A program made the translations under genes and the position numbers. This document shows positions 24,801 through 36,800 of a stretch of DNA of 64,000 nt, in pieces. The stretch covers positions 30,976,067 to 31,040,066 of the forward strand of contig CM026401.1 in assembly GCA_014843695.1 (NCBI GenBank). Reading direction: 5' to 3'. Numbering within the stretch: the first letter of the stretch is position 1; every line of letters starts with the position of its first letter. The DNA comes from Archivesica marissinica. Taxonomy: Eukaryota; Mollusca; Bivalvia; Venerida; Vesicomyidae. The notes below the pieces were generated by a model. It had not been told where the DNA came from, did no database searches, and saw only the letters and a program-made list of their open reading frames with translations.

Positions 24801-27800
24801 TATTATGAACATGAAATACTATCTATCTTCCTCTAATGTCGAGCCCCTCGCGGGGATGTAGAAATGTCCCTAAAAGACTTAGCTAACAGAGGTATGAATC
24901 AACATATCAAGTAATTTAATTAAAAAAGACAACGTAGGACAAATGGGGACGATGCATTCCGAATGTAAACAAGTGCGGATAATGCGTTCCGGTTGTAAAC
25001 AAATGCGTGACCGATCGACTCGGAAAGTCCTACTTTCGGTTTCGAGTTTGTTTTATCGCAAAAAAACTGTTTACCAAATGAACATAAGCATACAACGTAT
25101 AATATTAGAATGTGTAGCAGCATTGCTACCCATATGTAAAAATTGAATTTTTCAAATATCTTTTATTTCATACGATGTAATGCTGCTTTAAAATATGACC
25201 ATTAAATAAAACATTTGAAGAGAATGAGTGTTTTATAAATGGGACCGTTTATTTTACTGGACAACATTTTGTATGAAAATTGTTTAAAAAAATCACTTTT
25301 TTTAGGGAGAAGTAGGGCCCACAGGGCGAAGGCACCCTAAGGAGACTATTTTGCCTAAGTCGCCCTCTAGAATGAGCCCTAGCAGTGGATTGAGTTAAAG
25401 TTATATTCCTGTTCAAACTGAATGTCACAATTTCTAAGAAACTTGCTATCATACAACTGTATTAGTTACACAATCAGTGTTACACAAGTTTTGCAGCAAT
25501 GAAATCCATCCCTTTAACATTTTTAATGTACTTGAATGTTGTTGCATTTTGTTTACATGTAATCCTATATTGACTAGGTTAGTCATTTTTCATTCGGCTC
25601 TCTTCGTGTATGTCTGTTTCTCCGTAGCGAAGTATAATACATGCAGCAATGAAATTAATGTGTGTAAATCACATTTAGCATGTTTCATTAACCCTTTCCT
25701 TCATAGAGATTTAGGTTAACATACTATTATATCTCCATACAAATGGCAGCCATTAACCCTTTCCTTCATAGAGATTTAGGTTAACATACTATTATATCTC
25801 CAAACAAACGACAGCCATTAACCCTTTCCTTCATAGAGATTTAGGTTAACATACTATTATATCTCCATACAAACGACAGCCATTTAACCCTTTCCTTCAT
25901 AGAGATTTAGGTTAACATACTATTATATCTCCATACAAATGGCAGCCATTAACCCTTTCCTTCATAGAGATTTAGGTTAACATACTATTATATCTCCATA
26001 CAAATGGCAGCCATTAACCCTTTCCTTCATAGAGACTTAGGTTAACATACTATTATATCTCCATACAAATGGCAGCCATTAACCCTTTCCTTCATAGAGA
26101 TTTAGGTTAACATACTATTATATCTCCATACAAATGGCAGCCATTAACCCTTTCCTTCATAGAGATTTAGGTTAACATACTATTATATCTCCATACAAAT
26201 GGCAGCCATTAACCCTTTCCTTCATAGAGACTTAGGTTAACATACTATTATATCTCCATACAAATGGCAGCCATTAACCCTTTCCTTCATAGAGATTTAG
26301 GTTAACATACTATTATATCTCCATACAAACGACAGCCATTTAACCCTTTCCTTCATAGAGATTTAGGTTAACATACTATTATATCTCCATACAAACGACA
26401 GCCATTTAACCCTTTCCTTCATAGAGATTTAGGTTAACATACTATTATATCTCCATACAAACGGCAGAGTACATGTTTATCTAGTCTGTGTGTTTATGAT
26501 TCTGCCTGTGAATGATCTGCTTTGATTTTCTGTGTTTAGGTCATCACAGATGATCCGCCACCAGAGAAAAAGCCTTCAAAACTAGCTATAGGTAAGTCAG
26601 ATTTCCAGTTTAATCAGGGTTTCAATGGAATTTGATTAATTCCTAGCTTGATACATTCCTCTCAAGAACTTTATAATTGGGAATAAATAGTTTGTACGAA
26701 ACAGCTACTTAGCAAACTTAGCTGGGTTGTGGTCAAAGTGTCAGCTATGGTAGTGTCTAGGTGCCAGCTAGATAACAGTCAAGGAGGTGTAAGATGGGTT
26801 GTCAAGGAGGTGTAAGCTAGGTTACAGTCGAGGAAGTGTAAGCTATGTTACAGTCAAGAGGTGTAAGAAAGGTTACAGTCAAGGAGGTGTAAGCTAGGTT
26901 ACATTCAAGGAGGTGTAAGCTAGGTTACAGTCAAGGAGGTGTAAGCTAGGTTACAGTCAAGGAGGTGTAAGCTAGGTTACAGTCAAGGAGGTGTAAGCTA
27001 GGTTACAGTCAAGGAGGTGTAAGCTAGGTTACAGTCAAGGAGGTGTAAGCTAGGTTACATTCAAGGAGGTGTAAGCTAGGCTACAGTCAAGGATGTGTAA
27101 ACTAGGTTACAGTCAAGGAGGTGTAAGCTAGGCTACAGTCAATGATGTGTAAACTAGGCTACAGTCAAGGAGGTGTAAACTAGGCTACAGTCAAGGAGGT
27201 GTAAACTAGGTTACAGTCAAGGAGGTGTAAACTAGGCTACAGTCAAGGAGGTGTAAACTAGGCTACAGTCAAGGAGGTGTAAACTAGGCTACAGTCAAGG
27301 AGGTGTAAACTAGGTTACAGTCAAGGAGGTGTAAACTAGGCTACAGTCAAGGAGGTGTAAACTAGGTTACAGTCAAGGAGGTGTAAGCTAGGTTACATTC
27401 AAGGAGGTGTAAACTAGGCTACAGTCAAGGAGGTGTAAACTAGATTACAGTCAAGGAGGTGTAAGCTAGGTTACAGTCAAGGAGGTGTAAACTAGGTTAC
27501 AGTCAAGGAGGTGTAAACTAGGCTACAGTCAAGGAGGTGTAAACTAGGCTACAGTCAAGGAGGTGTAAACTAGGCTACAGTCAATGATATGTAAGCTAGG
27601 TTACATTCAAGGAGGTGTAAGCTAGGTTACAGTCAATGATGTGTAAGCTAGGTTACAGTCAAGGAGGTGTAAGCTAGGCTACAGTCAATGATGTGTAAGC
27701 TAGGTTACAGTCAAGGAGGTGTAAGCTAGGTTACAGTCAAGGAGGTGTAAGCTAGGCTACAGTCAATGATGTGTAAGCTAGGTTACAGTCAAGGAGGTGT

Positions 27801-30800
27801 AAGCTAGGCTACAGTCAATGATGTGTAAGCTAGGTTACAGTCAAGGAGGTGTAAGCTAGGCTACAGTCAATGATGTGTAAGCTAGGCTACAGTCAAGGAG
27901 GTGTAAACTAGGCTACAGTCAATGATGTGTAAGCTAGGTTACAGTCAAGGAGGTGTAAACTAGGCTACAGTCAATGATGTGTAAGCTAGGCTACAGTCAA
28001 GGAGGTGTAAACTAGGCTACAGTCAAGGATGTGTAAACTAGGCTACAGTCAATGATGTGTAAGCTAGGCTACAGTCAAGGAGGTGTAAGCTAGGCTACAG
28101 TCAATGATGTGTAAGCTAGGTTACAGTCAAGGAGGTGTAAGCTAGGTTACAGTCAAGGAGGTGTAAGCTAGGTTACAGTCAAGGAGGTGTAAGCTAGGTT
28201 ACAGTCAAGGAGGTGTAAGCTAGGTTACAGTCAAGGAGGTGTAAGCTAGGTTACAGTCAAGGAGGTGTAAGCTAGGTTACAGTCAAGGAGGTGTAAACTA
28301 GGCTACAGTCAAGGAGGTGTAAACTAGGTTACAGTCAAGGAGGTGTAAACTAGGCTACAGTCAAGGAGGTGTAAACTAGGCTACAGTCAAGGAGGTGTAA
28401 ACTAGGCTACAGTCAAGGAGGTGTAAACTAGGCTACAGTCAAGGAGGTGTAAACTAGGCTACAGTCAAGGAGGTGTAAACTAGGCTACAGTCAAGGAGGT
28501 GTAAACTAGGCTACAGTCAAGGAGGTGTAAACTAGGCTACAGTCAAGGAGGTGTAAACTAGGTTACATTCAAGGAGGTGTAAACTAGGCTACAGTCAAGG
28601 AGGTGTAAACTAGATTACAGTCAAGGAGGTGTAAGCTAGGTTACAGTCAAGGAGGTGTAAACTAGGTTACAGTCAAGGAGGTGTAAACTAGGCTACAGTC
28701 AAGGAGGTGTAAACTAGGCTACAGTCAAGGAGGTGTAAACTAGGCTACAGTCAAGGAGGTGTAAGCTAGGCTACAGTCAAGGAGGTGTAAACTAGGTTAC
28801 AGTCAAGGAGGTGTAAACTAGGCTACAGTCAAGGAGGTGTAAACTAGGCCTACAGATCCGTGTGTTTTCAAGGTATTTGTTTTGGATCAATAGCATATCT
28901 TAGAAGCCATAGCCCTTTAATTGTGTGTTATTAACAGGTGTTGAAGGTGGCTTCCAAACAGATGAAAAGAAGTATATATTTGAGGAACACAACTCTGTCG
29001 TAGTGTTACCTCACTTCAATGTGTTCCCTCTACCCGATCCAGATCTGCCAGAAATTGTAAGTACTAGAACTAGAGAAATATATGTCATCCTAGTCAAATT
29101 AGTCATGAAAGCGGTTACAATGTAGCCATTACCACTAGCATAGAATTGAAAGTTCTCTGCGTTACAACGTATAGCTGAGAACGAATGTCTTAACACGGCC
29201 TGTGAACACAAAATACACGGCGGATTAGTCGAGTATTTCGTGCAGAAATATGTTCATACAGGTATTTATAGGGTGATTTTGTGTGGTAATCACTTCTACG
29301 CTAGGATAACGCGAGGGCTATTCGATATTTAATATTCAAATTCACATTTTTATTCTGAAATTCTGGATAACATTTTGCTTATATGACATAAACATTTTCA
29401 ATACCAGTTCTTGATATGTCAGATCATCCACAATATATGTATTATATACATTTTATGTTTTTGAGTAAGTAGGGACATACAGGGTACCATAAGATGAAAA
29501 TATCCCGTCATCTTATATCCAGAGAAACAGTTTAAAGCATTGCTACGGGTACACGTTTCCTAATGGGTTTTTCGTGTGCGGCTTTGCTGTTTTCATGATG
29601 GATATGTAATGGTCATTTAACGTACATATGTCACATTATGTGTGAAACAGAATTATAAGGTGTACATGTATGTAAATGCTGTATTTGTCCCATCCTCGCA
29701 ATAAATGTTGTACCTAGCCCCGGCAACAGTTGTTGTGATGTATTTTGTGAGTGGTGGTGTTAAGACTTAAAGTTTATGTCTTTTATGTAAATAACGATCC
29801 AATATGTAGAATATTGGACTGTGTGAGGGGCGTAGCGTTACATATTGGATCCGCTTGAGGCTTATATCTTGCGTAAACCACACACGTTTATAACAAGATC
29901 TTACTAATTAAAATTATTAGTTTCTTACATTTATGCATAGTATTTAATATAGCATTCTGGCCTTTTGAAAGCAGTCCAATATTAATAATAATGGACTGCA
30001 GGTACAAAGGTATGACGTCACGACAGTGTTTTTCAGAGATATAATTACATAGTTCAGATAATTACGGCGTTTGCTTCAGATGTGAAAGGCCCGGTGTTTG
30101 CTCCCTAGCTGTAACCGTTACGATTGTGCCCTTAGGCAATGCACCTAAAATTCCACATTGCCCCTTCTCTATTCCTCAGGGGCGATGGATTCCAGCTTAA
30201 AGTTGTAAGAACTTGTTTCGCAATTGAGCTGAAATAAATTTGTATCGACTAATTGAGAGTATAGGAACTTCTTCAACATTGCCAACTTTCCTTCCGAGAA
30301 ATGCACAAAATGCTAAGAATTGCAGAATATTTGAATGCCCTTGCCATGAAGGTAACTCGTGTCCGTCCATCTGTTTCCCGTCCATCTGTACAAAGAAAGG
30401 TTTAACCTGTGTTGAACAAGACATATGTTTATAATTATGCCCCACTGTGCAGGGCTCAGTCTAGAGGGCGATTAAGGGCGACCCTGACTTCGCCCCCTGT
30501 GGGCCCCACTTCTCATAGATTTTACAATTTTCAAACCAAAATCAGTCCAGTAAGATACACTTGCCCATTATAAAGCACTCATTCTATTCAAATGTTGTAT
30601 TTAATGGTCATACTGTGTATTTTAACCATATTGTGTTTGACATTTATTAAATAACACCTGATAATGACATGATCGCCCGCTTTCTCACTTCTCCCAAACA
30701 TTCTGACCTAGAAGGAGCCCTGAAATATGAGTTCATTTCGACGCCACATTTCCGGAGGTTCATTTCGATGCCACATTTCCAGTGAGCCCTGCTGTGTAGT

Positions 30801-33800
30801 GGGAGGTTCATTTCGACACCACATTTACAGTGAGCTCTGCTGTGTAGTGGGAGGTTCATGTCCCCGCCACATTTCCAGTGAGCCCTGCTGTGTAGTGGGA
30901 GGTTCATGTCCCCGCCACATTTCCAGTGAGCCCTGCTGTGTAGTGGGAGGTTCATGTCCCCGCCACATTTCCAGTGAGCCCTGCTGTGTAGTGGGAGGTT
31001 CATGTCGATGCCACATTTCCAGTGAGCCCTGCTGTGTAGTGGGAGGTTCATGTCGATGCCACATTTCCACTGAGCCCTGCTGTGTAGTGGGAGGTTCATG
31101 TCGATGCCACATTTCCACTGAGCCCTGCTGTGTAGTGGGAGGTTCATGTCGATGCCACATTTCCACTGAGCCCTGCTGTGTAGTGGGAGGTTCATTTCGA
31201 CGCCACATTTCCAGTGAGCCCTGCTGTGTAGTGGGAGGTTCATTTCGATGCCACATTTCCACTGAGCCCTGCTGTGTAGTGGGAGGTTCATTTCGACGCC
31301 ACATTTCCAGTGAGCCCTGCTGTGTAGTGGGAGGTTCATTTCGACGCCACATTGTGTAGTGGGAGGTTCATGTCGATGCCACATTTCCAGTAAGCCCTGC
31401 TGTGTAGTGGGAGGTTCATTTCGATGCCACATTTCCAGTGAGCCCTGCTGTGTAGTGGGAGGTTCATGTCGATGCCACATTTCCAGTGAGCCCTGCTGTG
31501 TAGTGGGAGGTTCATTTCGATGCCACATTTCCAGTGAGCCCTGCTGTGTAGTGGGAGGTTCATTTCGATGCCACATTTCCAGTGAGCCCTGCTGTGTAGT
31601 GGGAGGTTCATGTCGATGCCACATTTCCAGTGAGCCCTGCTGTGTAGTGGGAGGTTCATTTCGATGCCACATTTCCAGTGAGCCCTGCTGTGTAGTGGGA
31701 GGTTCATTTCGATGCCACATTTCCAGTGAGCCCTGCTGTGTAGTGGGAGGTTCATTTCCCCGCCACATTTCCAGTGAGCCCTGCTGTGTAGTGGGAGGTT
31801 CATTTCCCCGCCACATTTCCAGTGAGCCCTGCTGTGTAGTGGGAGGTTCATGTTGACGCCACATTTCCAGTGAGCCCTGCTGTGTAGTTGGAGGTTCATT
31901 TCGGCGCCACATTTTCACTGAGCCCTGCTGTGTAGTGGGAGTGCACTCAGTCCGCCCATAAGTCCAAAATCAATCTGTGTGGAATTTTAATATGTTGACC
32001 GCACCAAGACGATGTGCGGAATTCAGGTTTCAGCCAAGTCGGTTCAAGGTCACACATCGAACATTGCTCTTTTCTGTAGCACAATTTGCTACTTCGGCGC
32101 GAGATGGATTTGGTCGACATTTGGTAATAATTTATGATTATCAAGTCGCACGACTTTTCTGCATTGATCTGGCCACTGTGTTATTTGGGCCGGGAACCAA
32201 CTATGGATATTTTTACATAATAATTAAATTTGTTTACAGGTGCAGATATCCGTGTCAGGTATTCTTGCTGCAGAAGATGCGGGAAAACTACTGGAAGCTG
32301 CCGCAATGGCAGGGACATGGGAGGGTGAAAAGAGGGTTATTTCAAAGTAAGAAAATAGCTCTCATTTCATATGTTGTACCAACACAGTATTCAATCCAGG
32401 TTTTCCAAACAGTGGGCTATTAGGGCGCCCCGCCTCTGAAATAGAGGCTCATTTTACAGAAATTAGGGACACACACGTGAAATTGAACCTCTCAGATGAA
32501 ATTGTGCAACCTAGATTGAACACTGGTTTACAGTGTATGGCTCCCAATCATGATTAATATTGTGTAGTGGTTGATATTTGGTTCAATATTGTGTATGTTG
32601 ATATTTGGTTTAATATTGTGTAGGTGATGATATTTGGTTAATATTGTGTAGTGGTTGATATTTGGTTCAATATTGTGTAGTGATTGATATTTGGTTCAAT
32701 ATTGTGTATGTTGATATTTGGTTTAATATTGTGTATGTTGATATTTGGTTTAATATTGTGTAGGCGATGATATTTGGTTAATATTGTGTTGGGGTTGATA
32801 TTTGGTTTAATATTGTGTAGGCGATGATATTTGGTTCAATATTGTGTAGGTTGATATTTGGTTCAATATTGTGTAGGTTGATATTTGGTTCAATATTGTG
32901 TAGGTTGGTATTTGGTTCAATATTGTGTAGGTTGGTATTTGGTTCAATATTGTGTAGGTTGATATTTGGTTCAATATTGTGTAGGCGATGATATTTGGTT
33001 CAATATTGTGTAGGTTGGTATTTGGTTTAATATTGTGTAGGTTGGTATTTGGTTCAATATTGTGTAGGCGATGATATTTGGTTCAATATTGTGTAGGTTG
33101 GTATTTGGTTTAATATTGTGTAGGCGATGATATTTGGTTCAATATTGTGTAGGTTGATATTTGGTTCAATATTGTGTAGGCGATGATATTTGGTTCAATA
33201 TTGTGTAGGTTGGTATTTGGTTTAATATTGTGTAGGCGATGATATTTGGTTCAATATTGTGTAGGTTGATATTTGGTTTAATATTGTGTAGGTTGATATT
33301 TGGTTTAATATTGTGTAGGTTGATATTTGGTTTAATATTGTGTAGGTTGATATTTGGTTCAATATTGTGTAGGTTGATATTTGGTTCAATATTGTGTAGG
33401 TTGATATTTGGTTCAATATTGTGTAGGTTGATATTTGGTTCAATATTGTGTAGGTTGGTATTTGGTTTAATATTGTGTAGGCGATGATATTTGGTTCAAT
33501 ATTGTGTTGTTGTTAATGTTTGGTTCAAATCGCTCAACTTCAACCCACAATCATTTTGTAGGATAAATCCATGAACAACACAATCATTTGTGTAGCTAAT
33601 AATTTGCCTAGTTACACATATCGATGTTTAAAGAATGCATCTTTTCGGGTCTTCAAGGTCTTCAAGGTCTTCAATACCCAACTGGAATGGTGGGAGACAA
33701 AAACAACATTCTATTTCCTGGTATATATTCTAGTACTCTAGTTCACTTCTAATATAGCTATCATGTGACCTTTGATCCAGCTTACCAATTCAGGTTCGAA

Positions 33801-36800
33801 TTCAAAGTGCCCAATATCATGACATCATAACATGACCAGGTAATTAGTTCCATCCAGTCATAATTTCTTAGTTAACATTCCATAACAATATAATTACATG
33901 CATTTACCTTGTGAACCCTCCATCCTAAATATATTCAAAGTACAGTACATTTATTACATAACTTTGCTTGTATTCAGTGTAATACAGTCACCTCATAATT
34001 TCTTATATGTACACACATGTAATACTTGGAAGCGTCTGATTTGTTGAGATAACAATCTTAGTATGCATATTTCTATTTAGTTTATACAAATTTATTTTAG
34101 CTCGATTGCGAAACAAGTTCTTATAACTTGTATTAATCACTCTCGAGACCTCATTCCTGATGGAATCCATCGCCACGAGGGAGAGAGAAGAGGCAACGTG
34201 GAAATTAAATGCCTTGCCTAAGGACACGATCGTAACGGCTCCAGCGGGGCATGAACTCCGGACCTTTCGCACCTGAAGCGAACGCGCATCCACTGCGCTA
34301 TCACGACTATTTGAATTGGTACATAGCGTTAATGGAAAGGCTATAACGCTGCTTTGCGTAGTGACATCATGACAATTTAATGACGTCATGACAATTTATG
34401 CTGACACTTGGCGCCAAAATGAAAGTAGTAAAGTTATTTATTAAAACGAGCTTGTTACTATGGTAACATGATAAAGGGATCTTACACTCGTGATGATTTC
34501 ATGCCATATTTTATGAAAAGCGTTTTCTAATTTTGCTATTAAGTTATAAGTTGAGAGGACCTAGTCCTATGAGTCACCCAGTGCAATACCATATATGTAG
34601 TCACGGACAAAATAAAACTCATCAGAATATCAACTCAATAAATCGATATACATTTACGGTTTGACATGTTGTATGCACATGGATATCTTACACTAATCAT
34701 TCTTGTTTCATATCTCATTTACAGATAGCGAACAATGAAATATCAAAACAATATGAAGCTTCCTGGAATCGCAGGGATGCAGCAATATCAATTGCTCTGA
34801 CCCCTATTGGTGGCCACGTGCAATCATGTAATGTTAAGGGGCAGTTGTCCCAATTATATGATGGTTCGGAACCCATTTGTATAATTGTGGTAGTCATGGT
34901 AGCGCATTCACTTCAGGTGCAAAAAGCCCGAGTTCGCACACATCTGTAGCCATTACGATTGTGCCCTTAGGCAAGGCATTTAAATTCCACTAAATTCTCT
35001 CCCTCATGGCGATGGATTCCATGAAGAATGAAGTCTCAAGAGTGATTAATATAAGTTGTAGGAACTTGTTTCGCAATCGAGCTAAAATAAATTTGTATAG
35101 ACTAAACTAATCCATTTATAGTATACAATGTTTATTTGTAGGCATGCAGAGGGCCTTCAGCAGCTTGCCAATGGGAAGAGGATTCCACCGTCTGGCTGGA
35201 AATGTGAGAAATGTGATCTCACAACCAACCTCTGGCTCAATCTAACCGATGGCTCCATCATGTGCGGCCGCAAGTTCTTTGATGGCAGTGGAGGAAATAA
35301 TCACGGTGTAGAGCAATATCACGTTACAAAACACCCGCTGGCAGTGAAGCTTGGAACCATAACTCCTGATGGAGCAGGTAGGTGTTGGTTACAATATAGC
35401 AGCTGGGAGTGAAACTGGGTACCATATCTTCCAATAAAGCAAGTATGTGATTGTTGCAATATGCCTGCTTACAGTGAAGTTCTGAGCCCTAACTCACGAT
35501 AGAGTAGTTTGAGAGATCTGTTTGTTTTAGATGTGTTTTCCTATGAGGGATCTTTGTTTTAGATGTGTTTTCCTATGAGGGATCTTTGTTTTAGATGTGT
35601 TTTCCTATGAGAGATCTGTTTGTTTTAGATGTGTTTTCCTATGAGGGATCTGTTTGTTTTAGATGTGTTTTCCTATGAGAGATCTGTTTGTTTTAGATGT
35701 GTTTTCCTATGAGGGATCTGTTTGTTTTAGATGTGTTTTCCTATGAGAGATCTGTTTGTTTTAGATGTGTTTTCCTATGAGAGATCTGTTTGTTTTAGAT
35801 GTGTTTTCCTATGAGAGATCTGTTTGTTTTAGAGTGTTTTCCTATGAGAGATCTGTTGTTTTAGATGTGTTTTCCTATGAGAGATCTGTTTGTTTTAGAT
35901 GTGTTTTCCTATGAGAGATCTGTTTGTTTTAGATGTGTTTTCCTATGAGAGATCTGTTTGTTTTAGATGTGTTTTCCTATCAGAGATCTGTTTGTTTAGA
36001 TGTGTTTTCCTATGAGAGATCTGTTTGTTTTAGATGTGTTTTCCTATGAGAGATCTGTTTGTTTTAGATGTGTTTTCCTATGAGAGATCTGTTTGTTTTA
36101 GATGTTTTTCCTATCAGAGATCTGTTTGTTTTAGATGTGTTTTCCTATGAGAGATCTGTTTGTTTTAGATGTGTTTTCCTATGAGAGATCTGTTTGTTTT
36201 AGATGTGTTTTCCTATGAGAGATCTGTTTGTTTTAGATGTGTTTTCCTATGAGGGATCTGTTTGTTTTAGATGTGTTTTCCTATGAGAGATCTGTTTGTT
36301 TTAGATGTGTTTTCCTATCAGAGATCTGTTTGTTTTAGATGTGTTTTCCTATCAGGGATCTGTTTGTTTTAGATGTGTTTTCCTATGAGAGATCTGTTTG
36401 TTTTAGATGTGTTTTCCTATGAGAGATCTGTTTGTTTTAGATGTGTTTTCCTATGAGAGATCTGTTTGTTTTAGATGTGTTTTCCTATGAGGGATCTGTT
36501 TGTTTTAGATGTGTTTTCCTATGAGAGATCTGTTTGTTTTAGATGTGTTTTCCTATCAGAGATCTGTTTGTTTTAGATGTGTTTTCCTATGAGAGATCTG
36601 TTTGTTTTAGATGTGTTTTCCTATGAGAGATCTGTTTGTTTTAGATGTGTTTTCCTATGAGAGATCTGTTTGTTTTAGATGTGTTTTCCTATCAGAGATC
36701 TGTTTGTTTTAGATGTGTTTTCCTATCAGAGATCTGTTTGTTTTAGATGTGTTTTCCTATGAGAGATCTGTTTGTTTTAGATGTGTTTTCCTATGAGAGA

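Noticed and set aside
30647..31918. Open frames of up to 423 codons on the minus strand and 210 on the plus strand with 16-residue repeats ([17 protein letters not shown])
   Set aside because: They follow only from a 48-bp unit free of stops; several frames on both strands are open at once and no start, domain or splice context supports a protein.
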